Assembly: GCA_963703015.1 (NCBI GenBank)
Contig: OY969779.1
Location: forward strand, 1,984,001 to 2,048,000
Direction of reading: 5' to 3'
DNA from: Methanobacterium_B sp963703015
GTDB lineage: Archaea > Methanobacteriota > Methanobacteria > Methanobacteriales > Methanobacteriaceae
Length of the DNA stretch: 64,000 bases
Positions 25,358-34,464 of the stretch are shown here, in pieces. A program made the position numbers and the translations under genes. The notes under the pieces are model-generated. The model did no database searches, was not told the DNA's origin, and worked only from the letters and a program-made list of their open reading frames with translations. The first letter of the stretch is position 1, and each line of letters opens with the position of its first letter.

Positions 25358-25442
25358 GTCGGGGTGGCCCAGCCTGGTACGGCGGTGGACTGCTAATCCA
25401 CTGATCCCTTGGATCACCCGGGTTCAAATCCCGGCCCCGGCG
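25358..25442 (+). tRNA. tRNA-Ser (anticodon GCU)
   Basis: 85 bases with acceptor stem GTCGGGG/CCCCGGC (one G-U pair), discriminator G and anticodon stem GTGGA/TCCAC with loop CTGCTAA. The anticodon GCT is at 25392-25394, reading AGC/AGU. A long variable arm (TGATCCCTTGGATCA) is typical of serine tRNA, and the T-arm GGGTTCAAATCCC is canonical. No CCA is encoded and no intron is seen. The following protein-coding gene begins only 24 bases later. Confidence 0.96.
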
Positions 25443-25466
25443 CTTTATTTATCTTAAGTGATAAAA

Positions 25467-26354
25467 ATGAAGCTTCAAACAGTCGAAGGTAGACTTTATC
25501 CTGAAGATCCATTTGATTTTAAACAGTCACTTAATTTTATTGATAACTTTTTTTCATCTAGTCATGACTACTTTATACTTGAAAATCAACTCAGTACTGC
25601 GGTACAAATTAAAAATACAGTTGGTTTCAAGGTTGAGTCAACAGGCACAGTTGATGATCCTGTTTTGCATTACCAACTTTTCTCAGAAGAGCTTGACAAG
25701 AACACCGTAAACAAGGTCATAGATAGAATAACCTTTTTTTTAAGTTTAAATGATGATCTTAAACCTTTTTATCAAATAGCAAGATCTGATGATATATTCA
25801 AAGAAATTTTAGATGATCTCTATGGACTCCATCAAGTTAAATTTTTAACACCCTTTGAAGCTGTAGGATGGGCAATTTTAAGCCAACGAATTTCCATGAA
25901 TGTTTCCAAGAAAATGAAGGAAAAATTAACGGAATATGTTGGAAACAACATTGAATTTGAAGGCCATAATTTCCAGGCATTTCCATCTCCAGACCAGGTG
26001 AAAAACATGGACCTAGATGAGGTGATCTCTATCATCAAAAACAAAAGAAAATCAGAGTACCTATTAAATGCTGCAGAAGCTTTCAGTTCTGTGGATGAAA
26101 AATTTCTAAGAACAGGGCCATTGGAGGATGTTAAAAACTGGTTAATGGATATTAAAGGTGTAGGTGAATGGTCAGCCCATCTTGAATTAATAAGGGGTCT
26201 TGGAAGAATGGAAGATTACACCCAAGACAGGATGCTCAGGGGTTGTGTTGAAAAACATTATGGATCAACCTCATCAAAGGAATTGAATGAAATTATAAAA
26301 AATTATAAGGAATTTCCAGGCTACTGGGAGTACTACTTGAGATCAGGCTGCTAA
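25467..26354 (+). CDS. AlkA/OGG-like HhH-GPD DNA glycosylase
   Basis: 295 residues from ATG 25467 (a GTG at 25458 is also possible). An N-terminal AlkA-like beta domain (about 1-105) is followed by the HhH-GPD catalytic domain: helix GWAILSQRISMNVSKKM, hairpin IKGVGEWSAHLELI (about 227-240) and the catalytic aspartate in DYTQDRMLRG (about 247-256). No C-terminal 4Fe cluster cysteines are present, unlike EndoIII. It should remove alkylated or oxidised bases; exact substrate is uncertain. It lies 24 bases after tRNA-Ser with no room for its own promoter outside the tRNA. Confidence 0.85.
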   Translation: MKLQTVEGRLYPEDPFDFKQSLNFIDNFFSSSHDYFILENQLSTAVQIKNTVGFKVESTGTVDDPVLHYQLFSEELDKNTVNKVIDRITFFLSLNDDLKPFYQIARSDDIFKEILDDLYGLHQVKFLTPFEAVGWAILSQRISMNVSKKMKEKLTEYVGNNIEFEGHNFQAFPSPDQVKNMDLDEVISIIKNKRKSEYLLNAAEAFSSVDEKFLRTGPLEDVKNWLMDIKGVGEWSAHLELIRGLGRMEDYTQDRMLRGCVEKHYGSTSSKELNEIIKNYKEFPGYWEYYLRSGC

Positions 26355-26395
26355 TATTTCCAAAAAAAGGAGAAATATGACATTTGTCATGTTAA

Positions 26396-27574
26396 TTATT
26401 GGCTTTGTAACTCCTTAATTGCATTTCCCATTTTCTTTATACCCTCTTCAATTTTAGTGTTGTTGGAATTGGAAAAATTCAACCTAAGGGTATTTTTTTG
26501 AGGATCATCAGAATAGAAAGATTCTCCAGGCACAAATGCCACTTTATCTTCCATGGTCCTTTCAAAGAGTTCCAGTGCAGCCATATCTTCTGGAAGGGTG
26601 ACCCATAGAAACATTCCACCCTCGGGTTCGGTATACTTAACATCTTCTGGAAAGTGAAGTTTGATCATTTCAACCATAAAATCCCTCTGATCCTTGTACA
26701 TATTCCTTATCATGGTTAAATGTTCTTCTACATCGTAATTTGTTAGGTAGCGATGAACAATCATCTGCGAGAAGAAGTTACTGTGAAGATCTGATGCTTG
26801 TTTAGCAGTCACCAAATGATGCATTGTTTCATCTTCAGCCACTATCCAGCCCAACCTGATACCTGGAGCAACAACCTTCGAAAATGATCCCAAAAGTATG
26901 GAGTCATCTGTAAATGTTTTAATTGGAGGCAAATTTTCACCCATAAATCTAATTTCTCCATAGGGATTATCTTCCACAAGCATAGTTTCATTTTGATTCA
27001 AAATTTCACCAATAATCTTTCGTTTTTCAAGAGAATAACTTATTCCTGTAGGATTTTGAAAGTTTGGAATGGAATAAAACAACTTGGGATTATCCTCTTC
27101 AATACATGATCGAAGGATATCCACATCCACACCATCATCTAAAAGGGGTATGGACTTAAAATTTGGTTCAAACAAACCAAATGCCTGTAATGCTGCTAGA
27201 TATGTTGGTTTTTCCACCAGTACAGTATCATTATTATTTAAAAATACCTTCGCAACAAGATCCAATCCCTGCTGAGAACCATTGGTTATCAAAATATTTT
27301 TAGGATCAACTGAAAGCCCGTTTTGAGAGTATCTCTCTGACACAAGTTTTCTTAAAGGTTCATAACCCTCTGTAGTACTGTATTGAAGTGCTTCTGCACC
27401 GGAATTTTCTAAAATATAACTGGTTGACTCTGCAAATTCTTCCTCAGGAAAAGTGTCTGGATTTGGTAATCCACCAGCGAAGGAAATGATATCAGGTTCA
27501 TCAGTAACCTTCAAAATTTCCCTGACAAAGGATCTAGGTATTTTTGACATTCTGTTAGCGTATAAATTATTCAT
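26396..27574 (-). CDS. PLP aminotransferase, 2-aminoadipate/aromatic (LysN/ARO8) type
   Basis: 392 residues, fold-type I. The N-terminal FAGGLPNPDTFP and later NGSQQGLDLVAKVF (about 100-113), the NPTG motif (about 174-177) and the PLP lysine in GSFSKVVAPGIRLGW (about 229-243) match the MocR/ARO8/LysN branch. Members transaminate 2-oxoadipate, aromatic or branched 2-oxo acids. In methanogens a route through 2-oxosuberate homologues to coenzyme B does not need it, so broad amino-acid transamination is the safe call. Transcribed away from the DNA glycosylase. Confidence 0.83.
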   Translation of the reverse strand: MNNLYANRMSKIPRSFVREILKVTDEPDIISFAGGLPNPDTFPEEEFAESTSYILENSGAEALQYSTTEGYEPLRKLVSERYSQNGLSVDPKNILITNGSQQGLDLVAKVFLNNNDTVLVEKPTYLAALQAFGLFEPNFKSIPLLDDGVDVDILRSCIEEDNPKLFYSIPNFQNPTGISYSLEKRKIIGEILNQNETMLVEDNPYGEIRFMGENLPPIKTFTDDSILLGSFSKVVAPGIRLGWIVAEDETMHHLVTAKQASDLHSNFFSQMIVHRYLTNYDVEEHLTMIRNMYKDQRDFMVEMIKLHFPEDVKYTEPEGGMFLWVTLPEDMAALELFERTMEDKVAFVPGESFYSDDPQKNTLRLNFSNSNNTKIEEGIKKMGNAIKELQSQ

Positions 27575-27704
27575 AAAATTCTCAACTCAAATCTGTTTAT
27601 TTAATGTATCAGTTTCTCAACAAAGTATAGATTTCCATCATCAAATCCAAAAAAAGGCTTTTAAATCATAATAATCATCAAAATAAATAGAATCTCAATT
27701 TGGA

Positions 27705-28541
27705 TCAATCTCTTTTGAGGCTACCATAGCTTCGCACATGTTCCCAACCTGAATGGAATTTATCGTTGGATTGGTCGTATATGGATGTATCTGTCCTCTT
27801 ATAATGTTCTCTATCTTCTCCAACAGGACAAACTTTTATACAAATTCCGCATGGAGATCTAAATTCACTGCGAAGTTTTTTGCTTCTAGTTGCGCATTTT
27901 AGTTTGTCAATGATTTTTATACAATCATCATCCATGGATTCTATAGCATTAACAGGGCAATGTTGAACACAGCCTTTACAGTGGGTACATAGATCTTCAG
28001 TAAGGATGGGATCTCCCTCAATTTCAAGGGAACAGAATATGGATGTGAACCTCACCCTAGGACCATATTCATGGGTTAAAAGAACATTATTTTCTCCTAA
28101 AGTACCAAGACCTGCGAGGTAGGCTGCATATTTATGGGAAAAGAAAGCTAAAGGCTTTTCTATCAACACATCAATGTTACCATAACCATCCCTTGGAATG
28201 CTCACAGATGCATAACCCATGGAATTTATGAAACATGAAATTTCGTAGGCCTTATTATCCAGAACGTGGTTTACAGTTCTGTAATGTTCATAGTAATGGA
28301 TTGATGGTGCTGTTTCAACAATTGGAAGTTCAACAGGCAATCCAATTACTATTACAGTTTTTGTTCCTGGAAATATTGATTGTGGCCAAAATTCTTCAGG
28401 TATCCATTCCTTAAATTTGTTTGGAGAATCCAGCGGAGGTTTAACCCAACGATCTACAGGTGCAAAACCAAATATTGGAATTCCCAATTCTTTGATTTTA
28501 TCGATGATTCTTTCCTTAATTGGTTTGGATTTCATGATCAT
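27705..28541 (-). CDS. QueG-like 4Fe-4S protein
   Basis: 278 residues. A C-terminal dicluster ferredoxin region has LCTHCKGCVQHCP (about 183-195) and CGICIKVCPVG (about 231-241). The N-terminal domain, with FGFAPVDRW and MGYASVSIPRDGYGNIDVL, resembles the epoxyqueuosine-reductase family (COG1600). Archaea make archaeosine rather than queuosine, so the actual substrate is probably different; relatives include reductive dehalogenase-type proteins. No cobalamin-base motif can be proved by eye. It lies 11 bases downstream of an aminotransferase gene on the same strand. Confidence 0.72.
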   Translation of the reverse strand: MIMKSKPIKERIIDKIKELGIPIFGFAPVDRWVKPPLDSPNKFKEWIPEEFWPQSIFPGTKTVIVIGLPVELPIVETAPSIHYYEHYRTVNHVLDNKAYEISCFINSMGYASVSIPRDGYGNIDVLIEKPLAFFSHKYAAYLAGLGTLGENNVLLTHEYGPRVRFTSIFCSLEIEGDPILTEDLCTHCKGCVQHCPVNAIESMDDDCIKIIDKLKCATRSKKLRSEFRSPCGICIKVCPVGEDREHYKRTDTSIYDQSNDKFHSGWEHVRSYGSLKRD

Positions 28542-28552
28542 GAAAAAATATT

Positions 28553-29659
28553 TTAGCTGGATTCTAACCGGTCCATGGCTTCTTCCAACTTATCATAGGC
28601 TGTTGCATAGGATAGACGAACATGATCGGATCCCTGTTCTCCAAATGCCTTACCATTAACCATAACAACACCCTTTTTTAAACCATCTGAAACAAATTTT
28701 TCAGAATTATCCACCTTTGGAAATACATAAAATGCTCCTTCAGGTACTGGACAATCAATTCCCATTCCAGCCAATCGTTTAATAACCAAATCTCTGCGTT
28801 TTTTAAATTCAGATACCATGATATTAACACTGTTTTGAGGACCCTCAAGGGCTTCAAGCGCAGCTTTTTGTGCCATAGAACTAGCACAGGCTGCTATGTA
28901 CTGGTGAACCTTCAGAAGTTCTTCAGCTATGCCTCCGTTTGCAGATATATATCCAATTCTAAAACCTGTCATGGCGTAGGTTTTAGAAAAAGCATTGATG
29001 GTTATTGCATTTTCTGAGAACTGGCCAGCACTGTAATGTTTGGCATCGTATATGATCTTCTCATACACTTCATCAGAGATTATGTAAATATCATTATCAT
29101 CTGCAATTTCAGCAATACCCCTGATATCCTTCTTTTTCATCACACTCCCAATGGGATTGGATGGAGAATTTAGGATAATGGCCTTGGTTTTAGGGGTAAT
29201 TGATTCAAGCACATCATCACAGGTCATCCTGAGATCATTTTCTTCTTTAATTTTAATTCCCACAGGAACACCATCTGCAAGTTTTGCACATGCAGAGTAG
29301 GAAAGAAAACCAGGATCAGGGATTAAAACTTCATCCCCTGGATTTATCAGTGCCTGCATACAAACATATACAGCTTCACTTGCTCCAACAGTCACAATAA
29401 CAGAATCTGGAGATGAACTTATTCCATTTTCTTTTTCAAGCTTATCTGCTATTGCTTCCCTCAATTCAATAATTCCCAAGTTGGATGTGTAATGGGTAAA
29501 ACCTTCATTCATTGCCTGTGTTGCGGCGTCAATAATATTTTGAGGTGTTTTAAAGTCTGGTTCTCCAAGTCCAAGACTAATTGCATTCTCACCTGCTATT
29601 TCAAACATCCTACGAATTTCTGATAGATTTATAGAACTTACACGTTTCGATGATTCCAT
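28553..29659 (-). CDS. PLP-dependent class I aminotransferase (AspC-like)
   Basis: 368 residues from ATG 29659; an ATG at 29671 adds four residues. Aspartate-aminotransferase fold I: LGLGEPDFKTP near the N-terminus, TVGASEAVYV (about 89-98), NSPSNPIGSV (about 164-173) and the PLP lysine in NAFSKTYAMTGFRIGY (about 226-241). Length and motifs fit archaeal aspartate or aromatic aminotransferases. It shares a 36-base divergent control region with the permease gene and is probably co-transcribed with the QueG-like gene that follows. Confidence 0.85.
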   Translation of the reverse strand: MESSKRVSSINLSEIRRMFEIAGENAISLGLGEPDFKTPQNIIDAATQAMNEGFTHYTSNLGIIELREAIADKLEKENGISSSPDSVIVTVGASEAVYVCMQALINPGDEVLIPDPGFLSYSACAKLADGVPVGIKIKEENDLRMTCDDVLESITPKTKAIILNSPSNPIGSVMKKKDIRGIAEIADDNDIYIISDEVYEKIIYDAKHYSAGQFSENAITINAFSKTYAMTGFRIGYISANGGIAEELLKVHQYIAACASSMAQKAALEALEGPQNSVNIMVSEFKKRRDLVIKRLAGMGIDCPVPEGAFYVFPKVDNSEKFVSDGLKKGVVMVNGKAFGEQGSDHVRLSYATAYDKLEEAMDRLESS

Positions 29660-29670
29660 GTTAATTACCA

Positions 29671-29700
29671 TATTTATTTATTGTTTAGAGTTATATATAT
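29671..29700. promoter_or_regulatory. back-to-back divergent promoters
   Basis: TATTTATTTA (29671-29680) lies about 30 bases before the permease ATG at 29708. TTATATATAT (29691-29700), read on the reverse strand, lies about 30 bases before the aminotransferase start. Both transcripts would be leaderless or nearly so, and the two promoters physically overlap. Confidence 0.4.
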
Positions 29701-29707
29701 CGAATCT

Positions 29708-31120
29708 ATGTCAGGATTGAAAAGATCATTAGGTCTCTACGATGTAATCAGTTTGGTGATAGGCACCATTGTTGGAGCCGACATTTACATAGCAGCATCC
29801 TTTGGTGCAGGACTATTAGGACCATTTTCTGTTGTAGCATGGGTAATTGCAGGTTTAATGGCAATAATAATTGCACTATGTTTTGCTGAGTGCTCATCCA
29901 GAGTACCGCAGGTGGGCGGTCCCTATGCATATGCAAAACGAGCCTTTGGAGAATTCACAGGATTTTTAGTTGGATGGGCTCTTTTAATTGCTTCATGGAG
30001 TGCAATTGCCGTGTTTCCACTGGCATTTGTTGCTTATCTAGCATTTTTCATACCGAACATGTCTCCAGAACTAATAATTGGTATCAAAATATTGTTTGTA
30101 CTCTTTCTAACTGTGGTCAACTACTTCGGAGTGCGTGAAGCAGGGAAACTCAACGATATTCTCACCATTCTCAAGATAGCACCTATTATCATCTTAACAA
30201 TTGCAGGAATAATTTTCTTCGTACTGAAGCCATCATTCCTTGTTTCCAACTTCACACCTTTCATTCCACTAGGATTAAATGGACTTGGAAGTGCTATTGT
30301 TCTTATATTCTGGGCTTATGTTGGTTTTGAACTGGTCACAGTTCCCTCTGATGAAATTGTCAATCCACAGAGAACCATTCCAATGGCAATTGCGGTTGGA
30401 ATGGCAGTTATAACTATTTTCTATGTTCTAACTAATTTTGTGATATTGGGATTGGTTCCTTGGGCTTCATTAGCATCCTCAACAGCACCATTGGCCCTTG
30501 CAGGCTATGCCTTACTTGGAGCAGTTGGTGCAGGATTTTTAACTTTGGGTGCGTTACTATCAATTTCAGGATCAGATGAAGCTGGAATACTCTCTGCAGC
30601 CAGAATTCCATATGCAATGGCGGCAGATGGTTATCTTCCAAAGGCTCTGGCAAAGGTGCACCCTAAATATGAAACACCCTATGTTGCACTCATAATCCAA
30701 AGTACTGTAACACTAATTGCATCCATATTTGGAACCATAAGCCAACTTATTGTTTTATCTGTTTTCACACTTCTCTTCTGCTACCTATTAACATGTCTCT
30801 CAGTTTTTCCACTCAGGAAGAAGTTCAAGGAAGGACTCAAACTACCATGGATAGTACCTGTGTTGGGTGTGATAATAAGCATTTACATCATGACCCAATG
30901 CGAAATAAACCAAATACTGATTGGAACAGCTCTAATTCTTGTAGGTATTCCGGTGTATGTGTTCTTCGCACCAAAAACAGAAATAACAACGGCTAAAAGA
31001 GATTTAAAACAGGGCGAAGATTATGTTTCAAGGACAATAGAGGCTGATGAAATATTTCTGGCTAAATTTATTAACCAGGTTAAGGAACTTGTTACAAGAA
31101 TTAGAAACAGAGTCAGTTAA
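29708..31120 (+). CDS. APC-family amino acid permease
   Basis: 470 residues from ATG 29708 (a start at 29681 would put nine unlikely residues in front). About twelve membrane helices. The opening SLGLYDVISLVIGTIVGADIYIAAS carries the glycine-rich helix-1 break (GTIVGA) typical of the APC superfamily, and YVGFELVTVPSDEIVNP (about 207-223) is the conserved helix-6 region. Substrate is unknown; amino acids or polyamines are likely. Divergent from an aminotransferase, which suits an amino-acid role. Its stop overlaps the end of the converging radical SAM gene. Confidence 0.87.
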   Translation: MSGLKRSLGLYDVISLVIGTIVGADIYIAASFGAGLLGPFSVVAWVIAGLMAIIIALCFAECSSRVPQVGGPYAYAKRAFGEFTGFLVGWALLIASWSAIAVFPLAFVAYLAFFIPNMSPELIIGIKILFVLFLTVVNYFGVREAGKLNDILTILKIAPIIILTIAGIIFFVLKPSFLVSNFTPFIPLGLNGLGSAIVLIFWAYVGFELVTVPSDEIVNPQRTIPMAIAVGMAVITIFYVLTNFVILGLVPWASLASSTAPLALAGYALLGAVGAGFLTLGALLSISGSDEAGILSAARIPYAMAADGYLPKALAKVHPKYETPYVALIIQSTVTLIASIFGTISQLIVLSVFTLLFCYLLTCLSVFPLRKKFKEGLKLPWIVPVLGVIISIYIMTQCEINQILIGTALILVGIPVYVFFAPKTEITTAKRDLKQGEDYVSRTIEADEIFLAKFINQVKELVTRIRNRVS

Positions 31121-32664
31121 CATGCACCACAGTTGTAACATCCAAATTCCTCACACCATGGCGTCATTTTTTTATTTATAGCCTTCTGATATTCATCCTT
31201 GAGAAATTCAGGGTCTATTCCAACGTCTATGTTTTTCCAGGGTAGCTCTGAATCAAGACTGTAGTTTGGTGATAGATCTGCCCATTCTTTCATTGGAACA
31301 GTTTCATACACAGATCTGTAAATGAGTTTCCCAAGTTCATTCCCACCCATTGAAAGCACGTACTGAAGCATGGCTTTCCTTGGATTTTCAATTTTAAACG
31401 ATCTGATCTTTATATTTGAATTCAAGTACTTGGCTTTGGATTTAATTGATTTGGTATCAAATTTTTCCCACTGAAATGGTGTGTGGGGTTTTGGTATGAA
31501 TGGATTTACACTGAGTTTTATTTGGTTTCTCTTACTTCCAAGTTTAATCAGCTTATCAACGTAACCCACAAGATCTTCCATATCTGCAGTTGTTTCTGTT
31601 GGTAAACCAATCATGAAGTAGAGTTTTACATTAAGCTCGTGTTTAATGGCTTTTTTAATTGTTGACTCCACAGATTCATCTGTTATAAATTTATTAGCTG
31701 CTTTCCTAACTTCCCATGTAGATTCAGGTGCAATTGTAATTGTTCTAAGACCGCTGGCCTTTAGAATTTCCAATAAATTTTCTGTGATGGATTCAATTCT
31801 AAGTGAAGGTGTGGTAACCTGCAGTCCCAGTTCATGGAGTCCTTCACAAAGCTCTTCAATTTTAGAGTAGTCAGAAACAGCTGCCCCTATGAGTGCCACT
31901 TTTTTAAGTCCTGTTTTCTGACAACCTTCCTCTGCAATTTTTAAGAGATCCTTCAGGGGCATTTCTCTCCTGGGTCTGAAGATGCACCCTGCCATACAAA
32001 ATCTACATCCCCTTGTACATCCCCTTGAAACCTCCAGAAGAAATGCTCTTCCAAATGCAGGAATATAATCCTTGTTATCTGTTTCAGGAAAAATCTGCCT
32101 CAGTGGATGGCATGCATCTCTCAAATCTGAAACAGTAACCATTTTCACAGGATTATCAGCCAGATAAACACCTTCAATATCCAAAAATTCTTCTAAACTG
32201 TTCCTTGGATCATCTAATTCGATGCATTTATCTATAAATTCGTCCATAACAGCTTCTGCTTCACCAACAATGAAAAGATCCACAAAATCTGTCATTGGAA
32301 GAGGGTTTGAACTAGCACAAGGCCCTCCAGCAATCACAAGAGGATCTTTACTTGTTCTATCCTTTTTCTTAACAGGTACTCCTCCATCCTTCAACATCTT
32401 TAAAACATTGAAGTAATCCTGTTCATATTGGAGTGAAAAACTAACAATATCAAAATTCTTGAGTGGTGAACCTGTTTCAAGACTCTTGGACATGGGATAA
32501 ACCACCCTCTCACAGTAGATGTCTTCCCTGGAATTTAAAAAGTCATAAATAATGTGAAACCCCAGTGAAGACATTGCACTCCTGTAGAGATTTGGATAGC
32601 ACGAAGCAAATCTCATATCAACATTTCGGAAGTCCTTGATGATTGCGTTGTGTTCAAGCAGCAT
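31117..32664 (-). CDS. B12-binding-type radical SAM protein
   Basis: 515 residues from ATG 32664 (a TTG at 32682 is an alternative). N-terminal domain of about 190 residues with an IAGGPCASSNPLPMTDFVDLFIVGE segment like B12-binding radical SAM proteins; I see no DxHxxG cobalamin-base motif. The radical SAM motif CTRGCRFC is at about residues 214-221, followed by APESTWEVRKAANKFI. A C-terminal CEEFGCYNCGAC cluster of four cysteines could bind another Fe-S cluster or zinc. It resembles the TIGR03960/YgiQ-like group. Target unknown. Confidence 0.75.
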   Translation of the reverse strand: MLLEHNAIIKDFRNVDMRFASCYPNLYRSAMSSLGFHIIYDFLNSREDIYCERVVYPMSKSLETGSPLKNFDIVSFSLQYEQDYFNVLKMLKDGGVPVKKKDRTSKDPLVIAGGPCASSNPLPMTDFVDLFIVGEAEAVMDEFIDKCIELDDPRNSLEEFLDIEGVYLADNPVKMVTVSDLRDACHPLRQIFPETDNKDYIPAFGRAFLLEVSRGCTRGCRFCMAGCIFRPRREMPLKDLLKIAEEGCQKTGLKKVALIGAAVSDYSKIEELCEGLHELGLQVTTPSLRIESITENLLEILKASGLRTITIAPESTWEVRKAANKFITDESVESTIKKAIKHELNVKLYFMIGLPTETTADMEDLVGYVDKLIKLGSKRNQIKLSVNPFIPKPHTPFQWEKFDTKSIKSKAKYLNSNIKIRSFKIENPRKAMLQYVLSMGGNELGKLIYRSVYETVPMKEWADLSPNYSLDSELPWKNIDVGIDPEFLKDEYQKAINKKMTPWCEEFGCYNCGAC

Positions 32665-32849
32665 AACATATACTATTCTCAACTAATGGTAAGTATTTTT
32701 AATACAGACCAAATTAAAATGAAAACAAATTTTCAACCAAAAAGAAGGTTCTGGTTATATTTAAGTAACAAATCTTGGAATGAGAATCTGCACAAAAAAA
32801 TGTGATTAAAATGGATTTAATTAGAATTTAGAGTAAATATAACGAGAAT

Positions 32850-33167
32850 TTATTGTTTCATACAATCGACTTTTTCATGAACTTCACTTTTAGTTGTTTT
32901 TTCTCGTTTTTTTCCTTCTGTGGAGCTTAAAAGTATTTGAATAGCATCTAATTTTGCCCTTTCAAGTATTGCATCAAATATTGCACTAACCTTTAAACTG
33001 TCTTCATCTGTCCACTCTATATCCAGTTTTTTGTAGATCTTTTTGAAGTATCCTACATAATCCTTTAGTGATGTTTCAAGTTTTTGATGGTTGGTTTCTT
33101 CATATTTTTTAATAATATCAGACAGTTCTAAATATTTAGCTTTTCCTTTATCATCATCAGTAGCCAT
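32850..33167 (-). CDS. hypothetical charged helical protein
   Basis: 105 residues from ATG 33167, which has GGGAGA nine bases upstream; a GTG at 33185 gives six more residues. The protein is very rich in K, E and D and is predicted almost all helix (KAKYLELSDIIKKYEETNHQ, SLKVSAIFDAILERAKLDAI). This suggests a helical bundle or coiled coil. No motif or family recognised. It sits alone between the radical SAM gene and the divergent coaD. Confidence 0.55.
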   Translation of the reverse strand: MATDDDKGKAKYLELSDIIKKYEETNHQKLETSLKDYVGYFKKIYKKLDIEWTDEDSLKVSAIFDAILERAKLDAIQILLSSTEGKKREKTTKSEVHEKVDCMKQ

Positions 33168-33382
33168 GATTAATTTCTCCCACACTACTTCTTTTGTTTG
33201 GTTTCACATATTTCTTTTATCCCAAGATCAGTATCCAATATTTAGCCAAGGTTATATTAGACAAAAATTAAATGTTTTATCAAACCAATTTAGAGGCAGG
33301 AAATAATTAATTGATCCAGACAAACCTTGACTCTAGAATGAAGTTTAGAATATTTTACAATTTAAGAAATGGGTAGTAAATA

Positions 33383-33844
33383 ATGAATGAAAAGTCTTAT
33401 CAAAATGTTGCAGTTGGGGGAACCTTCGACAAATTTCATTACGGGCATATGAAACTTCTTGATGTTGCATTTGAAATCGGAATTCATGTTCTAATAGGAG
33501 TAACATCCAACGATTTTGCCGGTTTTAAAGGAAGAATTGATCCCTGTAGAGTTCGAATGACCAATCTCAGAACACTTCTGAAAAGCAAACACCCAAACTA
33601 CGAAATACAGGAACTCAACGATCCCTACGGAACAACAATTTCCGACAAAACAATAGATGCCATTGTTGTAAGTGAAGAAACAGAACCCACAGCATTTAAA
33701 ATAAATGAAATACGACGGGAGAAGGGCATGAAAGCCCTGGACATAGTTACAATTCACATGGTGCTGGCAGAAGATGGAAAACCAATCTCCTCAACAAGGA
33801 TCAGAAAGGGCGAAATAGACAAGAAGGGCACCATCATAAAGTAA
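33383..33844 (+). CDS. coaD: phosphopantetheine adenylyltransferase
   Basis: 153 residues, archaeal/eukaryal type. Nucleotidyltransferase motif GGTFDKFHYGH (12-22) with the HxGH nucleotide-binding histidines and a C-terminal ISSTRIRKG motif (about 133-141). It transfers AMP from ATP to 4'-phosphopantetheine in coenzyme A synthesis. Start ATG 33383 has only a weak ribosome site. The ITPase gene follows after about 50 bases on the same strand. Confidence 0.92.
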   Translation: MNEKSYQNVAVGGTFDKFHYGHMKLLDVAFEIGIHVLIGVTSNDFAGFKGRIDPCRVRMTNLRTLLKSKHPNYEIQELNDPYGTTISDKTIDAIVVSEETEPTAFKINEIRREKGMKALDIVTIHMVLAEDGKPISSTRIRKGEIDKKGTIIK

Positions 33845-33895
33845 ATCAAATTTTAACTATTTTATAGCATAAAAAACTAAGTGGGGGTGTTCTGT

Positions 33896-34429
33896 TTGAA
33901 GGTGGTTGTGGGATCCAAAAATCCAGTTAAGGTTAATGCAACTAGAAATGTATTAAAAAGAATCTACGACGATGTAACAGTATCTTCTTTAAATGTGGAT
34001 TCTGAAGTTCCTGATCAACCATTTGGCATGAATCAAACAGTAAATGGTGCTGTGAACAGGGCAAAAAATGCCTATTCAGATGATTTTGATCTGAGTGTGG
34101 GAATCGAGTCTGGTTTAATTGAAGTACCCCACACATTAACTGGATACATTGATATACAGTGGTGTGCAATCTTCGATGGAAACCACATAACTATAGGGGC
34201 AAGTTCAGGATTTGAATATCCTCCATCTGTCATAAAACAGGTCATAAACGGTGTTGAAGTTGGAGATGTGATGGACCAAGTTACAAGTGTTGATGCATTG
34301 GGACAGAAAAAGGGAGCAGTCAGCCATTTATCCCACGATATGTTAAACAGAACAGAAAACACGGAAGAATGTGTTTTAACAGCCATGATCCCAAGAATGA
34401 ACAACGATATCTACTTTACAAAACAATGA
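33896..34429 (+). CDS. inosine/xanthosine triphosphatase (YjjX family)
   Basis: 177 residues from TTG 33896, preceded by GTGGGGGTG; the GTG at 33881 is less likely. KVVVGSKNPVKVNATRNVL at the N-terminus, the VGIESGL motif (about 62-68) and the DQVTSVDALGQKKGAVSHLS region (about 119-138) match YjjX/MJ0226-like house-cleaning enzymes that hydrolyse non-canonical purine NTPs. Length is normal. It is the last core gene before the AT-rich glycan locus begins. Confidence 0.85.
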   Translation: MKVVVGSKNPVKVNATRNVLKRIYDDVTVSSLNVDSEVPDQPFGMNQTVNGAVNRAKNAYSDDFDLSVGIESGLIEVPHTLTGYIDIQWCAIFDGNHITIGASSGFEYPPSVIKQVINGVEVGDVMDQVTSVDALGQKKGAVSHLSHDMLNRTENTEECVLTAMIPRMNNDIYFTKQ

Positions 34430-34464
34430 ATACAAAATTTTTAAGATAAATTCGGTGATTTGAA

